Assembly (NCBI RefSeq): GCF_000153105.1 | Contig: NZ_CH672376.1 | Location: forward strand, 1,314,817-1,378,816 | Reading direction: 5' to 3' | Length of the DNA stretch: 64,000 bases | Origin: Blastopirellula marina DSM 3645 | GTDB lineage: Bacteria; Planctomycetota; Planctomycetia; Pirellulales; Pirellulaceae | Shown: in pieces, positions 40,639 to 49,088 of the stretch | Layout of the letters: each line of letters starts with the position of its first letter | Position numbering within the stretch: position 1 is the first letter of the stretch | Made by a program: the position numbers and the translations under genes | The notes under the pieces: model-generated | What the model was told of the DNA's origin: nothing | The model's database searches: none | The model's input: only the letters and a program-made list of their open reading frames with translations

Positions 40639-40702
40639 AGGTGCGTCTCGACGCACCCTACCCGATATCGCGACGGAGGGTGCTTCGAGACGCACCTCTT
40701 TC
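40639..40702. repeat. Two REP-type hairpins in inverse orientation downstream of RAYT
   Basis: 40639-40661 is the reverse complement form of the upstream REP (AGGTGCGTCTCGACGCACCCTAC). After a short AT-containing spacer, 40675-40702 reads in the forward sense (GGAGGGTGCTTCGAGACGCACCTCTTTC) with one or two changes in the stem. Pairs of inverted REPs with a short spacer are the BIME arrangement. Confidence 0.8.
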
Positions 40703-40739
40703 AGTCATGATTCATTACAGACAGGAAAAGGCGTTCACT

Positions 40740-41810
40740 TTGCTAACGGCCGAAGATTTTAAAGATTACGCCAGCGGGCGGCGGAAAGGTTTGGGCGGGT
40801 TCGTCATGCGCAGCATGATGTTGGCCGCGTCCAAGCTGTACGGCGTCGGCGTGCGCTATCGCAATCGGCAATATGATCGCGGGGCAAAACCGAGCGAAGA
40901 AGTCGGCGTGCCGGTTATCAGCATCGGCAATCTCACGCTGGGCGGAACCGGCAAAACGCCAACCGCCGCTTGGCTGGCGCGTTGGTTTCGCCGACACGAC
41001 ATTCGGGTCACGCTCATCAGTCGCGGGTATGGCGCCGAGCAAGGCGAGCTGAACGACGAAGCTCGGGAGCTGGACGATCTGCTTCCTGATGTGCCGCACC
41101 TGCAAAACCCTGACCGCGTCTCGGCGGCCAAGGTGGCCGTGGAAGAACTTGCCGCGCAAGTCTTGTTGTTGGACGACGCCTTCCAGCATCGGCGGATTGC
41201 TCGCAGTCTTGATATCGTACTGCTCGATGCGACCGAGCCCTTTGGCTACGGCTATCTCTTTCCGCGCGGCATGCTGCGTGAACCGCTCGCAGGGCTCGCT
41301 CGCGCCGATGTGTTGGCGCTGACTAGGGCCGACGCGGTCTCGGCGGAAGAGCGGCAGAAGATTCATAACCAGGCTCGGCAATACAACAGCCAGGCGATCT
41401 GGATCGAAATGACGCATCGTCCGGCCCATTTACGCAACGCCGACGGCGAAACCTTTACGCTGGATCAGCTGCAAGGCAAGCGGGTTGCGGCGTTTTGCGG
41501 GATCGGCAATCCAGCCGGTTTTCGCCACACGATCAGCAGTTGCGGCGCTAATTTGGTCGAGTTGAAGCCGTTCCCCGATCACTATATCTACAAGGCGCCC
41601 GATATCGAGGCGCTGGCGGATTGGGTCGCGAAGCAGCGGGTCGACTTTGTGCTGTGCACCCACAAAGACCTGGTCAAAGTGGGCGTCAATCAACTGGGCG
41701 AAACGCCGCTGGCCGCGATCGTGATCGAAGCGGAGATCACCGTGGGCCAAGCCGAACTGGAAGAACAGCTGAACAAGCTGGTCGCCCAGGTCCCGCCCGA
41801 TGCGTTTTAG
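40740..41810 (+). CDS. lpxK: Tetraacyldisaccharide 4'-kinase (lipid A synthesis)
   Basis: About 356 residues; phosphorylates the lipid A disaccharide precursor at the inner membrane. The P-loop ISIGNLTLGGTGKTP and RVTLISRGYG, VLLLDDAFQHRRIARSLDIVLLD and FPRGMLREPLAGLARADVL are LpxK signatures; FCGIGNPAGFRHTI is the C-terminal part. Start is uncertain: TTG at 40740 has AGGAAAAGG ten bases before it and begins the conserved LTAEDFKDYASGRRKG; ATG at 40707 lies just after a REP hairpin with no binding site. The upstream frame back to 40611 is REP sequence and not coding. Stop codon directly abuts that of the next, convergent gene. Confidence 0.92.
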   Translation: MLTAEDFKDYASGRRKGLGGFVMRSMMLAASKLYGVGVRYRNRQYDRGAKPSEEVGVPVISIGNLTLGGTGKTPTAAWLARWFRRHDIRVTLISRGYGAEQGELNDEARELDDLLPDVPHLQNPDRVSAAKVAVEELAAQVLLLDDAFQHRRIARSLDIVLLDATEPFGYGYLFPRGMLREPLAGLARADVLALTRADAVSAEERQKIHNQARQYNSQAIWIEMTHRPAHLRNADGETFTLDQLQGKRVAAFCGIGNPAGFRHTISSCGANLVELKPFPDHYIYKAPDIEALADWVAKQRVDFVLCTHKDLVKVGVNQLGETPLAAIVIEAEITVGQAELEEQLNKLVAQVPPDAF

Positions 41811-42476
41811 TTAATAGGTTTCGCCGGAATGCGTGCGCGGCGTTTCGGAAGTGAGGTGAAAGATGGAGTTGGCCGAGATCAATCTGGTTTTGCCGCCGCG
41901 GCGACGAACCAGCGTGATGCCGCAGTTGTCATGATGAATATGGCCAACATGGTCGAGCGGCAGTTCTAGCAGGTGGGCGATCATCGACCGGATCACCACA
42001 TTGTGGGCCACGACGGCCACATGCTGCTGAACGTGCGTGTCGAGGATTTGCTCCAATTGCGGTACGACCCGCGCCTGGACCTGGGTCAGGTTCTCTCCTT
42101 CGGGATAACCATGCTCGGCTGGGCTCGTGTGATGCAGTTGGTAGCCTGTGGGATCGTTCGCTTCGATCCAACCCCAGTCTTTCCCTTCCCAGCGGCCGAC
42201 GTCGACTTCCTTGAGTAAGTCGGTCGGTTGGATGGTCAAAGAGCGGCCGGCGGCGATTTTCTCGGCGGTTTGCATCGCTCTCAGCAGGGGACTGCTATAG
42301 ATCGCTGCTAGCGGAGTTTTGGCGAGAAAGGCGGCGGTCTCCTCGGCTTGCCGCAGCCCGATGTCGACGAGCGGGCCGTTGATGCCGCAACCTTGCAGCA
42401 CCGGCGGACGGCTGATGTTGTTGGCGGTGGCGCCATGCCGGATCAGATACATCCAGGTCGTAATTTTGGTGGACAT
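41811..42476 (-). CDS. Histidine phosphatase family protein
   Basis: 221 residues, phosphoglycerate-mutase-like fold. LIRHGATANN holds the catalytic RHG near residue 13; YSSPLLRAMQTAEKIA and EVDVGRWEGKDW follow, and VAVVAHNVVIRSMIAHLL holds the second His. Substrate could be a phosphosugar or alpha-ribazole phosphate; the sequence does not decide. The stop codon adjoins the lpxK stop with no gap. Confidence 0.88.
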   Translation of the reverse strand: MSTKITTWMYLIRHGATANNISRPPVLQGCGINGPLVDIGLRQAEETAAFLAKTPLAAIYSSPLLRAMQTAEKIAAGRSLTIQPTDLLKEVDVGRWEGKDWGWIEANDPTGYQLHHTSPAEHGYPEGENLTQVQARVVPQLEQILDTHVQQHVAVVAHNVVIRSMIAHLLELPLDHVGHIHHDNCGITLVRRRGGKTRLISANSIFHLTSETPRTHSGETY

Positions 42477-42604
42477 CGGCGGCGATCGATCGTCGTTGGA
42501 AGGAAATAGAGTGCTGGCGCCGCCATCCTACTTTTTTGTTCCGCTAGCGTCGAGAACCGGCGTTCGGCGAAGTTTCGCCAACTGAGGGGGGCGAGAGAAA
42601 CGTA

Positions 42605-42634
42605 TTGACGCCGAGCGACGAGTTTGGGTATTTA
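42605..42634 (+). promoter_or_regulatory. Possible promoter of the flagellar regulator operon
   Basis: TTGACG at 42605-42610 and TATTTA at 42629-42634, 18 bases apart, lie about 105 bases before the TPR gene that leads the motility-linked operon. The -10 match is moderate. Confidence 0.35.
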
Positions 42635-42738
42635 TGCCTACCGCAAGAAGTGCGAACCTGCGCTTCCTGCTGCGCCAAGACGAAGAGAAGGGGAGCCTAC
42701 CGCTCCACTTCTAGCATCGGCACGGAAGCCGAAGCCGC

Positions 42739-45267
42739 TTGAGCCAAAATAAGAAAAAGCAAATTCCGCAACCGATGGCCGACGAAGTCAAGGAAGATAT
42801 CGCCCCGGAAGCTGAGGTCGCCCCGAAAAAGGGTTGGCTCAGTATGCGGCTGCGCTTGGTGATTGTCGGCGTCTTGCTCTCTTGCGTCCTGGGCGGCGTG
42901 GCCTACGTCTTGACCCCTCAGGCTTCCAGTCGTCGAGAAACGATCTATACGGCGCTCGAAAAGCTGGAAGAAGGAGACTACGGCGACGCTCGACGAATCG
43001 CTGAGTCGTATGTCGGCAACTATCAACTGCCGGAGCCCGAGCAAGCGATTCCGCCGTATGTGCTCGGTTCGATCGCCTACCATGACTCGGACCAGTTTTG
43101 GAGCGATCAAGACAAGCAGCGGATCTTCATGATCGCCGCTCGCTACTTGCGACAGTCGTCGGATTTGGGTTACCCCGAAGGGTATGCGACCGAAGGAAAC
43201 TACATGCTCGGCCGCAGTCTGGTCTTGAGCAAGCAGTACGGCAAAAGTATTCCGGTGCTGCTGAAAACCTATGAAGCGGCGCCCCAATATCGTCGTGAAA
43301 TCGAAGACATGCTGGCCAGCGCCTACCTGGCCGACGCCGCTTCCAGCGATCAACAGCTGAGCGACGCGTTGACATGGGCTGACAAGTATTTGGAAGTCAA
43401 GCTGCTCTCTCCGCAGCAGCGCGACGCCGCGATGTTGCGACGAGCGAAGATTTTGCTGCGGCTCCATCGCCTAGACGATGCAGTCGCCGCGATCACAGAA
43501 ATCGCCAAAACCTCGCCGGTCTACATTGATTCGCTCATCGTGCTGGGCGAAGTCGATCTGGCTCGCGCGAAAATTGATGGTCCTGATCGCGAAAAAGAAT
43601 TGAGCGCCGCGATCGATCTGCTGCGGCAAGCGGCGGACAACCAGCTGGTCGGCACCGATTCGACCCGCGCTTCCTCTTATTTGTTAGCGGTGGCGCTGGA
43701 TGAAGCAGGGGAGAAGCAAGCCGCATTGAGTCAGGCGTCACGGACTCGCAAGATCTATTTCCGTACGCCGGAAGGGATCGCAGCCGGCGTATTGGAAGGA
43801 CGCTTGTTGCGAGATGCTGGTCGCTACGCCGAGTCGGTCGACGTCTATCGTCGCACGCTGCAAGACGCCGCATTGGAGCCGGAGTTTCGCAATCCCTATT
43901 TAACCATCGAACAACTGCGGATCGGCGTGACTGCCGCGATCGAGCAGTTTTTGGAAAAGAAGCAATTTCAAAACGCGGTCGAAATCGCGCAAGCGTTGAC
44001 GCCGCCGTTCCCGCATGATCAGTCGCTGCAGACCGAAGGAGATATCCTGGTCCGCTGGGGCGAGACGATCCTCGAGCAGGCGAAAGTCGCCAAGCTCGCC
44101 GAAGCGGATCTCCTCCGCAAAGAAGCGCGAGAGCGATTTCGCAGCGCTGGTCGCATCTACGAACGTCTGGCCGCCGAACGCTTTTCGTCCCGCAGCTACA
44201 CCGAAGAACTATGGAAAAGCGCCGACGCCTATATCGACGGTCAAGACTACACTAAAGCGATCGACATGTTGGACATGTATAGCCAGTACGAAGAGCGATC
44301 GCGGCAGCCCCGGGCTTTGGTCGCAAAATCCCGGGCATTGATCTCCCTCGATCGAGCGGACGATGCGCTCGATTTGATTCATGAATGTCTCGACTTTTAT
44401 CCACGCGATCCGGTCATCTACGACGCTCGGTTGCTCGCTTCCGAGGCTTACCTAGAAATGGGTGACGTGACGTTGGCGGAAGAAATGTTGCAAGCCAATC
44501 TCAATGACGGCCGCTTAGAGCCGCAGTCGACCGAATGGCAAAACTCGCTCTTTGCGCTCGGCCGCGTCTTGCATCTAGAAGGAGAGATGTTTGAAGCGCA
44601 GGCCCGCGTCAAAGGCATCTTAGAAGACTCGGCCGCAGTACCGCGGGAAGCGTTTGAGCTGCTGGAGAAAAGCAACAGCTCGTATTCGATGGCGATCAAA
44701 AACTTGAAGATGGCCGTGCGGCGGTATCCCGACGATCCGCAGACGGTGATGGCGCGCTATCTGGCGGCCGAATGCCATCGTCGTTCGTCGATGCTGCCGC
44801 GCAAACGATTTCGGCTGGTCGACATCGAGACGCAGCGCGTTCGCTTTGACAAAGAAGTGAAAGACAACCTGGAAGCGGCGCTGGAGATCTACGCGTCGCT
44901 GGTCGACGAGCTGACCGAAGAGTTTGAAACCCGCGGAGAGCTCCACCCGGTGAATGCCGATATTTTGCGTAACAGCTACTTCGCCCAGGGCGCCGCCTAC
45001 TTCGATTTGCAGCAATTTCCCGAAGCGATCGACGCCTATTCGACCGCGTCCAATCGCTATCAAAACGATCCGATCGCGTTGGAGGCTTTTTCGCAAATCG
45101 CCAATTGCTATCGCTTGATGAATCAGCCGATCGAAGCGAAAGGAACGCTCGAACAAGCCAAGATCGTGCTCGATCGATTGCCGGAGGATGCCGACTACGG
45201 CGAAACGTCGCATGATTCGGCCAATGACTGGCGCAACTTTATTGATTGGCTCATTTCCACCCTTTAA
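42739..45267 (+). CDS. Membrane-anchored tetratricopeptide repeat protein
   Basis: 842 residues. A short polar N-terminus precedes one membrane helix (RLVIVGVLLSCVLGGVAYVL, about 37-57); the rest is a helical TPR-type solenoid (for example LGRSLVLSKQYGKSIPVLLKTYEAAPQYR and YFDLQQFPEAIDAYSTASNRYQNDPIALEAF). The start is TTG at 42739 with GGAAG before it; an ATG 12 codons later has no clear binding site. It leads the operon of the FlgN-like protein and the two-component system, only 16 bases before the next gene, so it may have a motility-related role, but nothing in it shows that. Confidence 0.75.
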   Translation: MSQNKKKQIPQPMADEVKEDIAPEAEVAPKKGWLSMRLRLVIVGVLLSCVLGGVAYVLTPQASSRRETIYTALEKLEEGDYGDARRIAESYVGNYQLPEPEQAIPPYVLGSIAYHDSDQFWSDQDKQRIFMIAARYLRQSSDLGYPEGYATEGNYMLGRSLVLSKQYGKSIPVLLKTYEAAPQYRREIEDMLASAYLADAASSDQQLSDALTWADKYLEVKLLSPQQRDAAMLRRAKILLRLHRLDDAVAAITEIAKTSPVYIDSLIVLGEVDLARAKIDGPDREKELSAAIDLLRQAADNQLVGTDSTRASSYLLAVALDEAGEKQAALSQASRTRKIYFRTPEGIAAGVLEGRLLRDAGRYAESVDVYRRTLQDAALEPEFRNPYLTIEQLRIGVTAAIEQFLEKKQFQNAVEIAQALTPPFPHDQSLQTEGDILVRWGETILEQAKVAKLAEADLLRKEARERFRSAGRIYERLAAERFSSRSYTEELWKSADAYIDGQDYTKAIDMLDMYSQYEERSRQPRALVAKSRALISLDRADDALDLIHECLDFYPRDPVIYDARLLASEAYLEMGDVTLAEEMLQANLNDGRLEPQSTEWQNSLFALGRVLHLEGEMFEAQARVKGILEDSAAVPREAFELLEKSNSSYSMAIKNLKMAVRRYPDDPQTVMARYLAAECHRRSSMLPRKRFRLVDIETQRVRFDKEVKDNLEAALEIYASLVDELTEEFETRGELHPVNADILRNSYFAQGAAYFDLQQFPEAIDAYSTASNRYQNDPIALEAFSQIANCYRLMNQPIEAKGTLEQAKIVLDRLPEDADYGETSHDSANDWRNFIDWLISTL

Positions 45268-45283
45268 GAGAATCGTCACCGCT

Positions 45284-45739
45284 ATGCACGCTTACGCCGA
45301 AACCGACCAACTTTCGCAACTGATCGGGCACAAGCACGATCTGTTGTCAAAGTTGCAGTTGTTGTCGCGACGCCAGTTGCAGTTGTCGGGGCATAGTGAC
45401 CATATCTCGGATTTGATGCGCGTGGTCGCCGCGAAGCAGACGTTGATTGAGATGCTGCTGGACGTCGATCGACGTCTTGACCCGCATCGTCAATGCGAAC
45501 CAGAGCAACGCCAATGGCGATCACCCCTGGATCGGCATCGCTGCAGTCAGGCGACGCGTGAATGCCAGGCGATGTTAGATGAGCTGAAGCAGATGGAAAC
45601 CGAGGCGGAAGGGCGCGTTCGCGCCAATCGAGACGAGATCTCGCGTAGTTTGCAAACGACCCAAGGTTCGACCGCAGCGCTTGACGGATACGCGTCAACG
45701 TCTGGGTCGGTTCACCGCATTGACTTAACGGCAGGTTAA
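45284..45739 (+). CDS. Small coiled-coil protein, possibly FlgN-like
   Basis: 151 residues from the ATG at 45284. The first 65 residues form a helix with a heptad-like run (YAETDQLSQLIGHKHDLLSKLQLLSRRQLQLSG), and another helix (ECQAMLDELKQMETEAEGRVRANRDEISRSLQ) lies in the second half. This is the shape of FlgN-type export chaperones, and it lies between a TPR gene and flagellar regulators, but no specific FlgN signature is visible. Only two bases separate its stop from the kinase gene start. Confidence 0.5.
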   Translation: MHAYAETDQLSQLIGHKHDLLSKLQLLSRRQLQLSGHSDHISDLMRVVAAKQTLIEMLLDVDRRLDPHRQCEPEQRQWRSPLDRHRCSQATRECQAMLDELKQMETEAEGRVRANRDEISRSLQTTQGSTAALDGYASTSGSVHRIDLTAG

Positions 45740-45741
45740 AC

Positions 45742-46635
45742 ATGTCATTGCCCGCACGCAATCATCGATTGCCCGAAACGGAAGTCGCCGATCAGGTGAT
45801 GGCCGATGCTTTCGCCTCTGACGGTGCGATTGACGTCGACCGTCTGCTCTCGGCCTGGGATACCGCAACGACGCGTTTGCAGGAAACGCACGAGGCGCTC
45901 CGCCGAGAAGTGGCTCGTCTGTCCGATGAGCTGGAAATCAAAAACCGTGAGTTGGCCCGCAAGAATCGTCTGGCCGACTTGGGTCAGATGGCGTCGCACG
46001 TCGCGCACGAAGTGCGTAACAGTTTGATGCCGCTGACGATGTACGTCAGTATGCTGAAGCGTCAGTCGGACTTCGGTCCCAGCAGCGCAGCGATCGGCAA
46101 GAAGATCGAAAACGGGCTGACGGCGCTCGATTCGACCGTCAACGACCTGCTTCATTTCACGTCGGATCGGCAGCCGCAGTGGAGTCGCTTCCCGTTGGCT
46201 CCCTTGTTAGACGAAATCTGCGAAACGCTGGCTCCGCAGTGTGAAGCGCAAGAAGTGAAGTTCGCGATCGATGTCGATCCAATGCTAACGGTACGTGCCG
46301 ATCGGGGAATGGTTCGGCGCGCCGTCTTAAATTTGGCGCTCAACTCGCTGGATGTCATGAACGAAGGGGGCCGCTTGTTGCTGACCGCTTGTTGCGGACG
46401 ATCAGGCGTTGAAATCGAATGCGCCGACTCGGGACCCGGCTTTCGGCCGGAGATCGCAATTCGCGCCTTCGATCCCTTCTTCACCACCAAAAATACCGGC
46501 ACCGGACTTGGCCTGGCGATTGTCCAACGAGTCGCGGAAGCCCACGGCGGTCAAGCGATCGCGATGAATTGTCCTGAAGGAGGCGCCGCCGTAACGCTGG
46601 TGCTTCCGCAACCCCGTAAGGAGGCCGCCGCGTGA
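45742..46635 (+). CDS. Sensor histidine kinase (FlrB/NtrB-like)
   Basis: 297 residues, no membrane segment, so it is cytosolic. A coiled coil (residues about 35-75, LQETHEALRREVARLSDELEIKNRELARKNRL) precedes a HisKA domain with MASHVAHEVRNSLMPL carrying the phospho-His, then HATPase_c with RRAVLNLALNSLDVMNEGGRL, DSGPGF and GTGLGLAIVQRV. The lack of a sensory domain and the flagellar neighbourhood recall FlrB, which senses an assembly checkpoint. It overlaps the regulator gene by four bases (GTGA). Confidence 0.88.
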   Translation: MSLPARNHRLPETEVADQVMADAFASDGAIDVDRLLSAWDTATTRLQETHEALRREVARLSDELEIKNRELARKNRLADLGQMASHVAHEVRNSLMPLTMYVSMLKRQSDFGPSSAAIGKKIENGLTALDSTVNDLLHFTSDRQPQWSRFPLAPLLDEICETLAPQCEAQEVKFAIDVDPMLTVRADRGMVRRAVLNLALNSLDVMNEGGRLLLTACCGRSGVEIECADSGPGFRPEIAIRAFDPFFTTKNTGTGLGLAIVQRVAEAHGGQAIAMNCPEGGAAVTLVLPQPRKEAAA

Positions 46636-48032
46636 GCATCGTCGAATCCCCTGTCGCAACCGGAAACGTGCTGGTCGTTGATGACAACGCTCGCGCTCGC
46701 CAGTCGATCGTTGACGTCCTTGAGATGTTGGGGCATCGCGGCGCCGCTTGCTCCAGCGCTCACGAAGCGCTCAAGCGGATGGAGACGATCGACTATGACG
46801 CCGTCGTCACCGATCTGCAGATGCCCGGTATGGACGGCTTAGAGCTAGTGCGGCAAATTCGTCGTCGTGACGCGCATATCCCGATCGTCATGGTCACGGC
46901 GCACGGCAGCGTGTCGACGGCGGTCGAAGCGATGCGATTTGGCGCAGCCGACTATTTAGAAAAGCCGCTCAACGCGGATCGCTTGGAAGCGGTCGTCAAT
47001 CGAGTGCTGGAGAGCGCCGCCAGTGGTGATCGCGCCACGGTCGCGACCCCCGGCGAAACCAATCAGGTCGCCATGATCGGCGAAAGCCGCGCGATGCAGC
47101 AAGTGCGACAGCAGATCGCCCAGGTAGCGCCGACCGACGAAACCGTGTTGATCATCGGCGAAAGCGGCGTCGGCAAAGAACTGATCGCACGCACCATTCA
47201 TGAATCAAGTCGCCGCGCCGGTCGAGCCCTGATCAGCTTGAACTGCCCCGTTTTGTCAGCCCATCTGATGGAAAGCGAATTGTTCGGGCACACCCGCGGC
47301 GCGTTCACCAGCGCTGACTCGGCCCGCGTAGGACGATTTGAACTGGCCGAACAAGGGACGATTTTGCTGGACGAAATCAGCGAAATCGATTTGTCGCTGC
47401 AAGCCAAGTTGCTGCGAGTGTTGCAGGAACGGTGCTACGAACGGGTCGGTTCGAGCGAAACCTTAGAGACCGACGTGCGCGTTTTGGCGACTTCCAACCG
47501 CGACTTGCCGGGCGAAGTGACCGCCGGACGTTTTCGTCGCGACCTTTATTATCGCTTGGCCGTCGTGCCGATCGAACTACCGCCGCTGCGTCAGCGCCGT
47601 GATGACATTCCGCTGCTGGTCGACTACTTTTTGCAGCAAACGGCCGCCCGATTAGAGAAGCCGGTCTTTGACATGCGTGCCGAAGCGCTCGATCTGCTCA
47701 TGCGTCATGATTGGCCCGGCAACGTTCGCGAACTTGAAAATATCGTGACACGCGCCTGCGTGCTCGCGATCGACGGTCAGATATCGGCGGACGACTTTAG
47801 CAGCTGGCTCAGTTGCGAAGCGCGGGAAGAAACCGGCGACTCGCAAGATGCGCCGGTCGGCGTCAAGCTGGACGAAATGGAACGCCGCTTGATCTCGGCG
47901 ACGCTGGAACATTACGACGGTCATCGCGAGAAGACCGCCGCGGCGCTCGGCATTAGCCCGCGGACGCTATCGAACAAATTGCGCAGTTATGGACTGGCTC
48001 CGCGTGCAAAAACATTCGCGCGGGCGATTTAA
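46632..48032 (+). CDS. Sigma-54-dependent response regulator (FlrC/NtrC-like)
   Basis: 466 residues, GTG start in the GTGA overlap with the kinase stop. Receiver domain: VLVVDDNAR, phospho-Asp about 61 in TDLQMPGMDG, and the KP lysine at 111. AAA+ domain: Walker A GESGVGKE (176-183), sigma-54 contact loop GAFTSA at 223-228 (the usual sequence is GAFTGA), Walker B ILLDEI, and the WPGNVREL arginine region. C-terminal Fis-type helix-turn-helix HREKTAAALGISPRTLSNKLRSYGL. It is the likely activator of the sigma-54 promoter that lies 130 bases after it and drives flgB and onward. Name FlrC-like is by arrangement and architecture, not proof. Confidence 0.92.
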   Translation: MSIVESPVATGNVLVVDDNARARQSIVDVLEMLGHRGAACSSAHEALKRMETIDYDAVVTDLQMPGMDGLELVRQIRRRDAHIPIVMVTAHGSVSTAVEAMRFGAADYLEKPLNADRLEAVVNRVLESAASGDRATVATPGETNQVAMIGESRAMQQVRQQIAQVAPTDETVLIIGESGVGKELIARTIHESSRRAGRALISLNCPVLSAHLMESELFGHTRGAFTSADSARVGRFELAEQGTILLDEISEIDLSLQAKLLRVLQERCYERVGSSETLETDVRVLATSNRDLPGEVTAGRFRRDLYYRLAVVPIELPPLRQRRDDIPLLVDYFLQQTAARLEKPVFDMRAEALDLLMRHDWPGNVRELENIVTRACVLAIDGQISADDFSSWLSCEAREETGDSQDAPVGVKLDEMERRLISATLEHYDGHREKTAAALGISPRTLSNKLRSYGLAPRAKTFARAI

Positions 48033-48170
48033 GGAACCCAGGCCATGAGTAAGTCGATCGGCAAAAATTTCCGAACGCCAGCAGCACGATTTTCTGCTGC
48101 GACGAAGCGGAATGCGACGCGTCTCGCGCGACATCGCATGCAAATTGCCGAGCTTACCGCAGTGAACTTA

Positions 48171-48184
48171 AGGTACGCGTTTTG
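48171..48184 (+). promoter_or_regulatory. Sigma-54 promoter of the flagellar operon
   Basis: The core GG-N10-GC is GG at 48171-48172 and GC at 48183-48184; in full, AGGTACG-CGTT-TTGCA agrees with the consensus TGGCACG-N4-TTGCA at ten of the twelve fixed positions. It is 34 bases before the flgB start codon. This fits the sigma-54-dependent regulator encoded just upstream. Confidence 0.8.
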
Positions 48185-48217
48185 CATGATTCCCCTTCGC
48201 CTGGAAGGAGGCGAGCG

Positions 48218-48631
48218 ATGAGCGGTTCGATTTTCAACGCCAGCACGATTCCGATGCTCGAGCAAGTTTTAAACTTCTCGCAGTCTCGACACAATCTGCT
48301 AGCGGGGAACATCGCGAACCTGGATACGCCTGGATATAAAGTGCGCGACTTGAATGTGGACAAGTTCCAGATGAAGTTGCGTGAGGCGATCGAGGAGAAG
48401 AACAAACCGAACGAGCCGCTCTCGCCGGGACTGGTTTCGACGCGTGAGTCGGATCCCATGCGAAGCGTGAGAGATTCATTGCCTGGCATTTTGTTTCATG
48501 ACGAAAGCAACGTCGGCATCGAACAACAAGTCATGGAAATATCGAAAAACCAAATCATGCACAACATGGCGATCTCGTTGATGGAACAGCAGATGCGGTT
48601 GTTACAGACTGCAATTAGCGAACGCGTCTAA
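48218..48631 (+). CDS. flgB: Flagellar basal-body rod protein FlgB
   Basis: 137 residues from the ATG at 48218, which has AAGGAGG before it. N-terminal pattern LEQVLNFSQSRHNLLAGNIANLDTPGYKVRDL is the rod-protein signature, and the C-terminal helix (QQVMEISKNQIMHNMAISLMEQQMRLLQTAI) completes the coiled-coil of proximal rod proteins. FlgB joins the MS ring to the rod. First gene of the large flagellar operon; flgC follows 14 bases on. Confidence 0.95.
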   Translation: MSGSIFNASTIPMLEQVLNFSQSRHNLLAGNIANLDTPGYKVRDLNVDKFQMKLREAIEEKNKPNEPLSPGLVSTRESDPMRSVRDSLPGILFHDESNVGIEQQVMEISKNQIMHNMAISLMEQQMRLLQTAISERV

Positions 48632-48645
48632 CCAGGAGAGTCAAG

Positions 48646-49068
48646 ATGAACGGCGCTCTCGATATTAGCTCTAGTGCGATGGTTGCGCAGCGTATCCGCT
48701 TGAATGCGGTTACCAGCAACATTGCGAATATGTCGTCGCTACGAGACGAAAGCGGAGACATCGCTCCTTACCGAGCGCGACATGTGATTTTTCAGACCGA
48801 CAACGCGATCCGCGCTCAAGGGGGCGCCGCCGGCGTGAAGGTCTCGTCGATTGAAGAGGAGCAGGTCGAACCGATTTATCGGTATCAACCGACGCATCCG
48901 CTAGCGATTACGGAAGGAAAATACAAAGGCTACGTGGCTCACCCCCGGGTCAACATGGTCGAACAGATGGTCGACGCGCTCGAAGCTTCTCGCGCTTACG
49001 AGGCGAATATCGGCGTCGTCGAGATCTCGAAGAATCTCGCCGCCCAGTCGCTTCGGATTTTGGCGTAA
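48646..49068 (+). CDS. flgC: Flagellar basal-body rod protein FlgC
   Basis: 140 residues. MNGALDISSSAMVAQRIRLNAVTSNIANMSSLRDESGDIAPYRARHVIF is the FlgC N-terminus; the C-terminus (VAHPRVNMVEQMVDALEASRAYEANIGVVEISKNLAAQSLRIL) is the rod-type helix. Proximal rod, exported by the flagellar secretion system. AGGAGA precedes the start by about seven bases. Confidence 0.95.
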   Translation: MNGALDISSSAMVAQRIRLNAVTSNIANMSSLRDESGDIAPYRARHVIFQTDNAIRAQGGAAGVKVSSIEEEQVEPIYRYQPTHPLAITEGKYKGYVAHPRVNMVEQMVDALEASRAYEANIGVVEISKNLAAQSLRILA

Positions 49069-49088
49069 AGCGGAGGAGATAACAGCCC

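Noticed and set aside
41811-42476. Annotation as a true phosphoglycerate mutase
   Set aside because: The fold is shared by many phosphatases; the sequence lacks enough to claim the glycolytic enzyme, so only the family is given.
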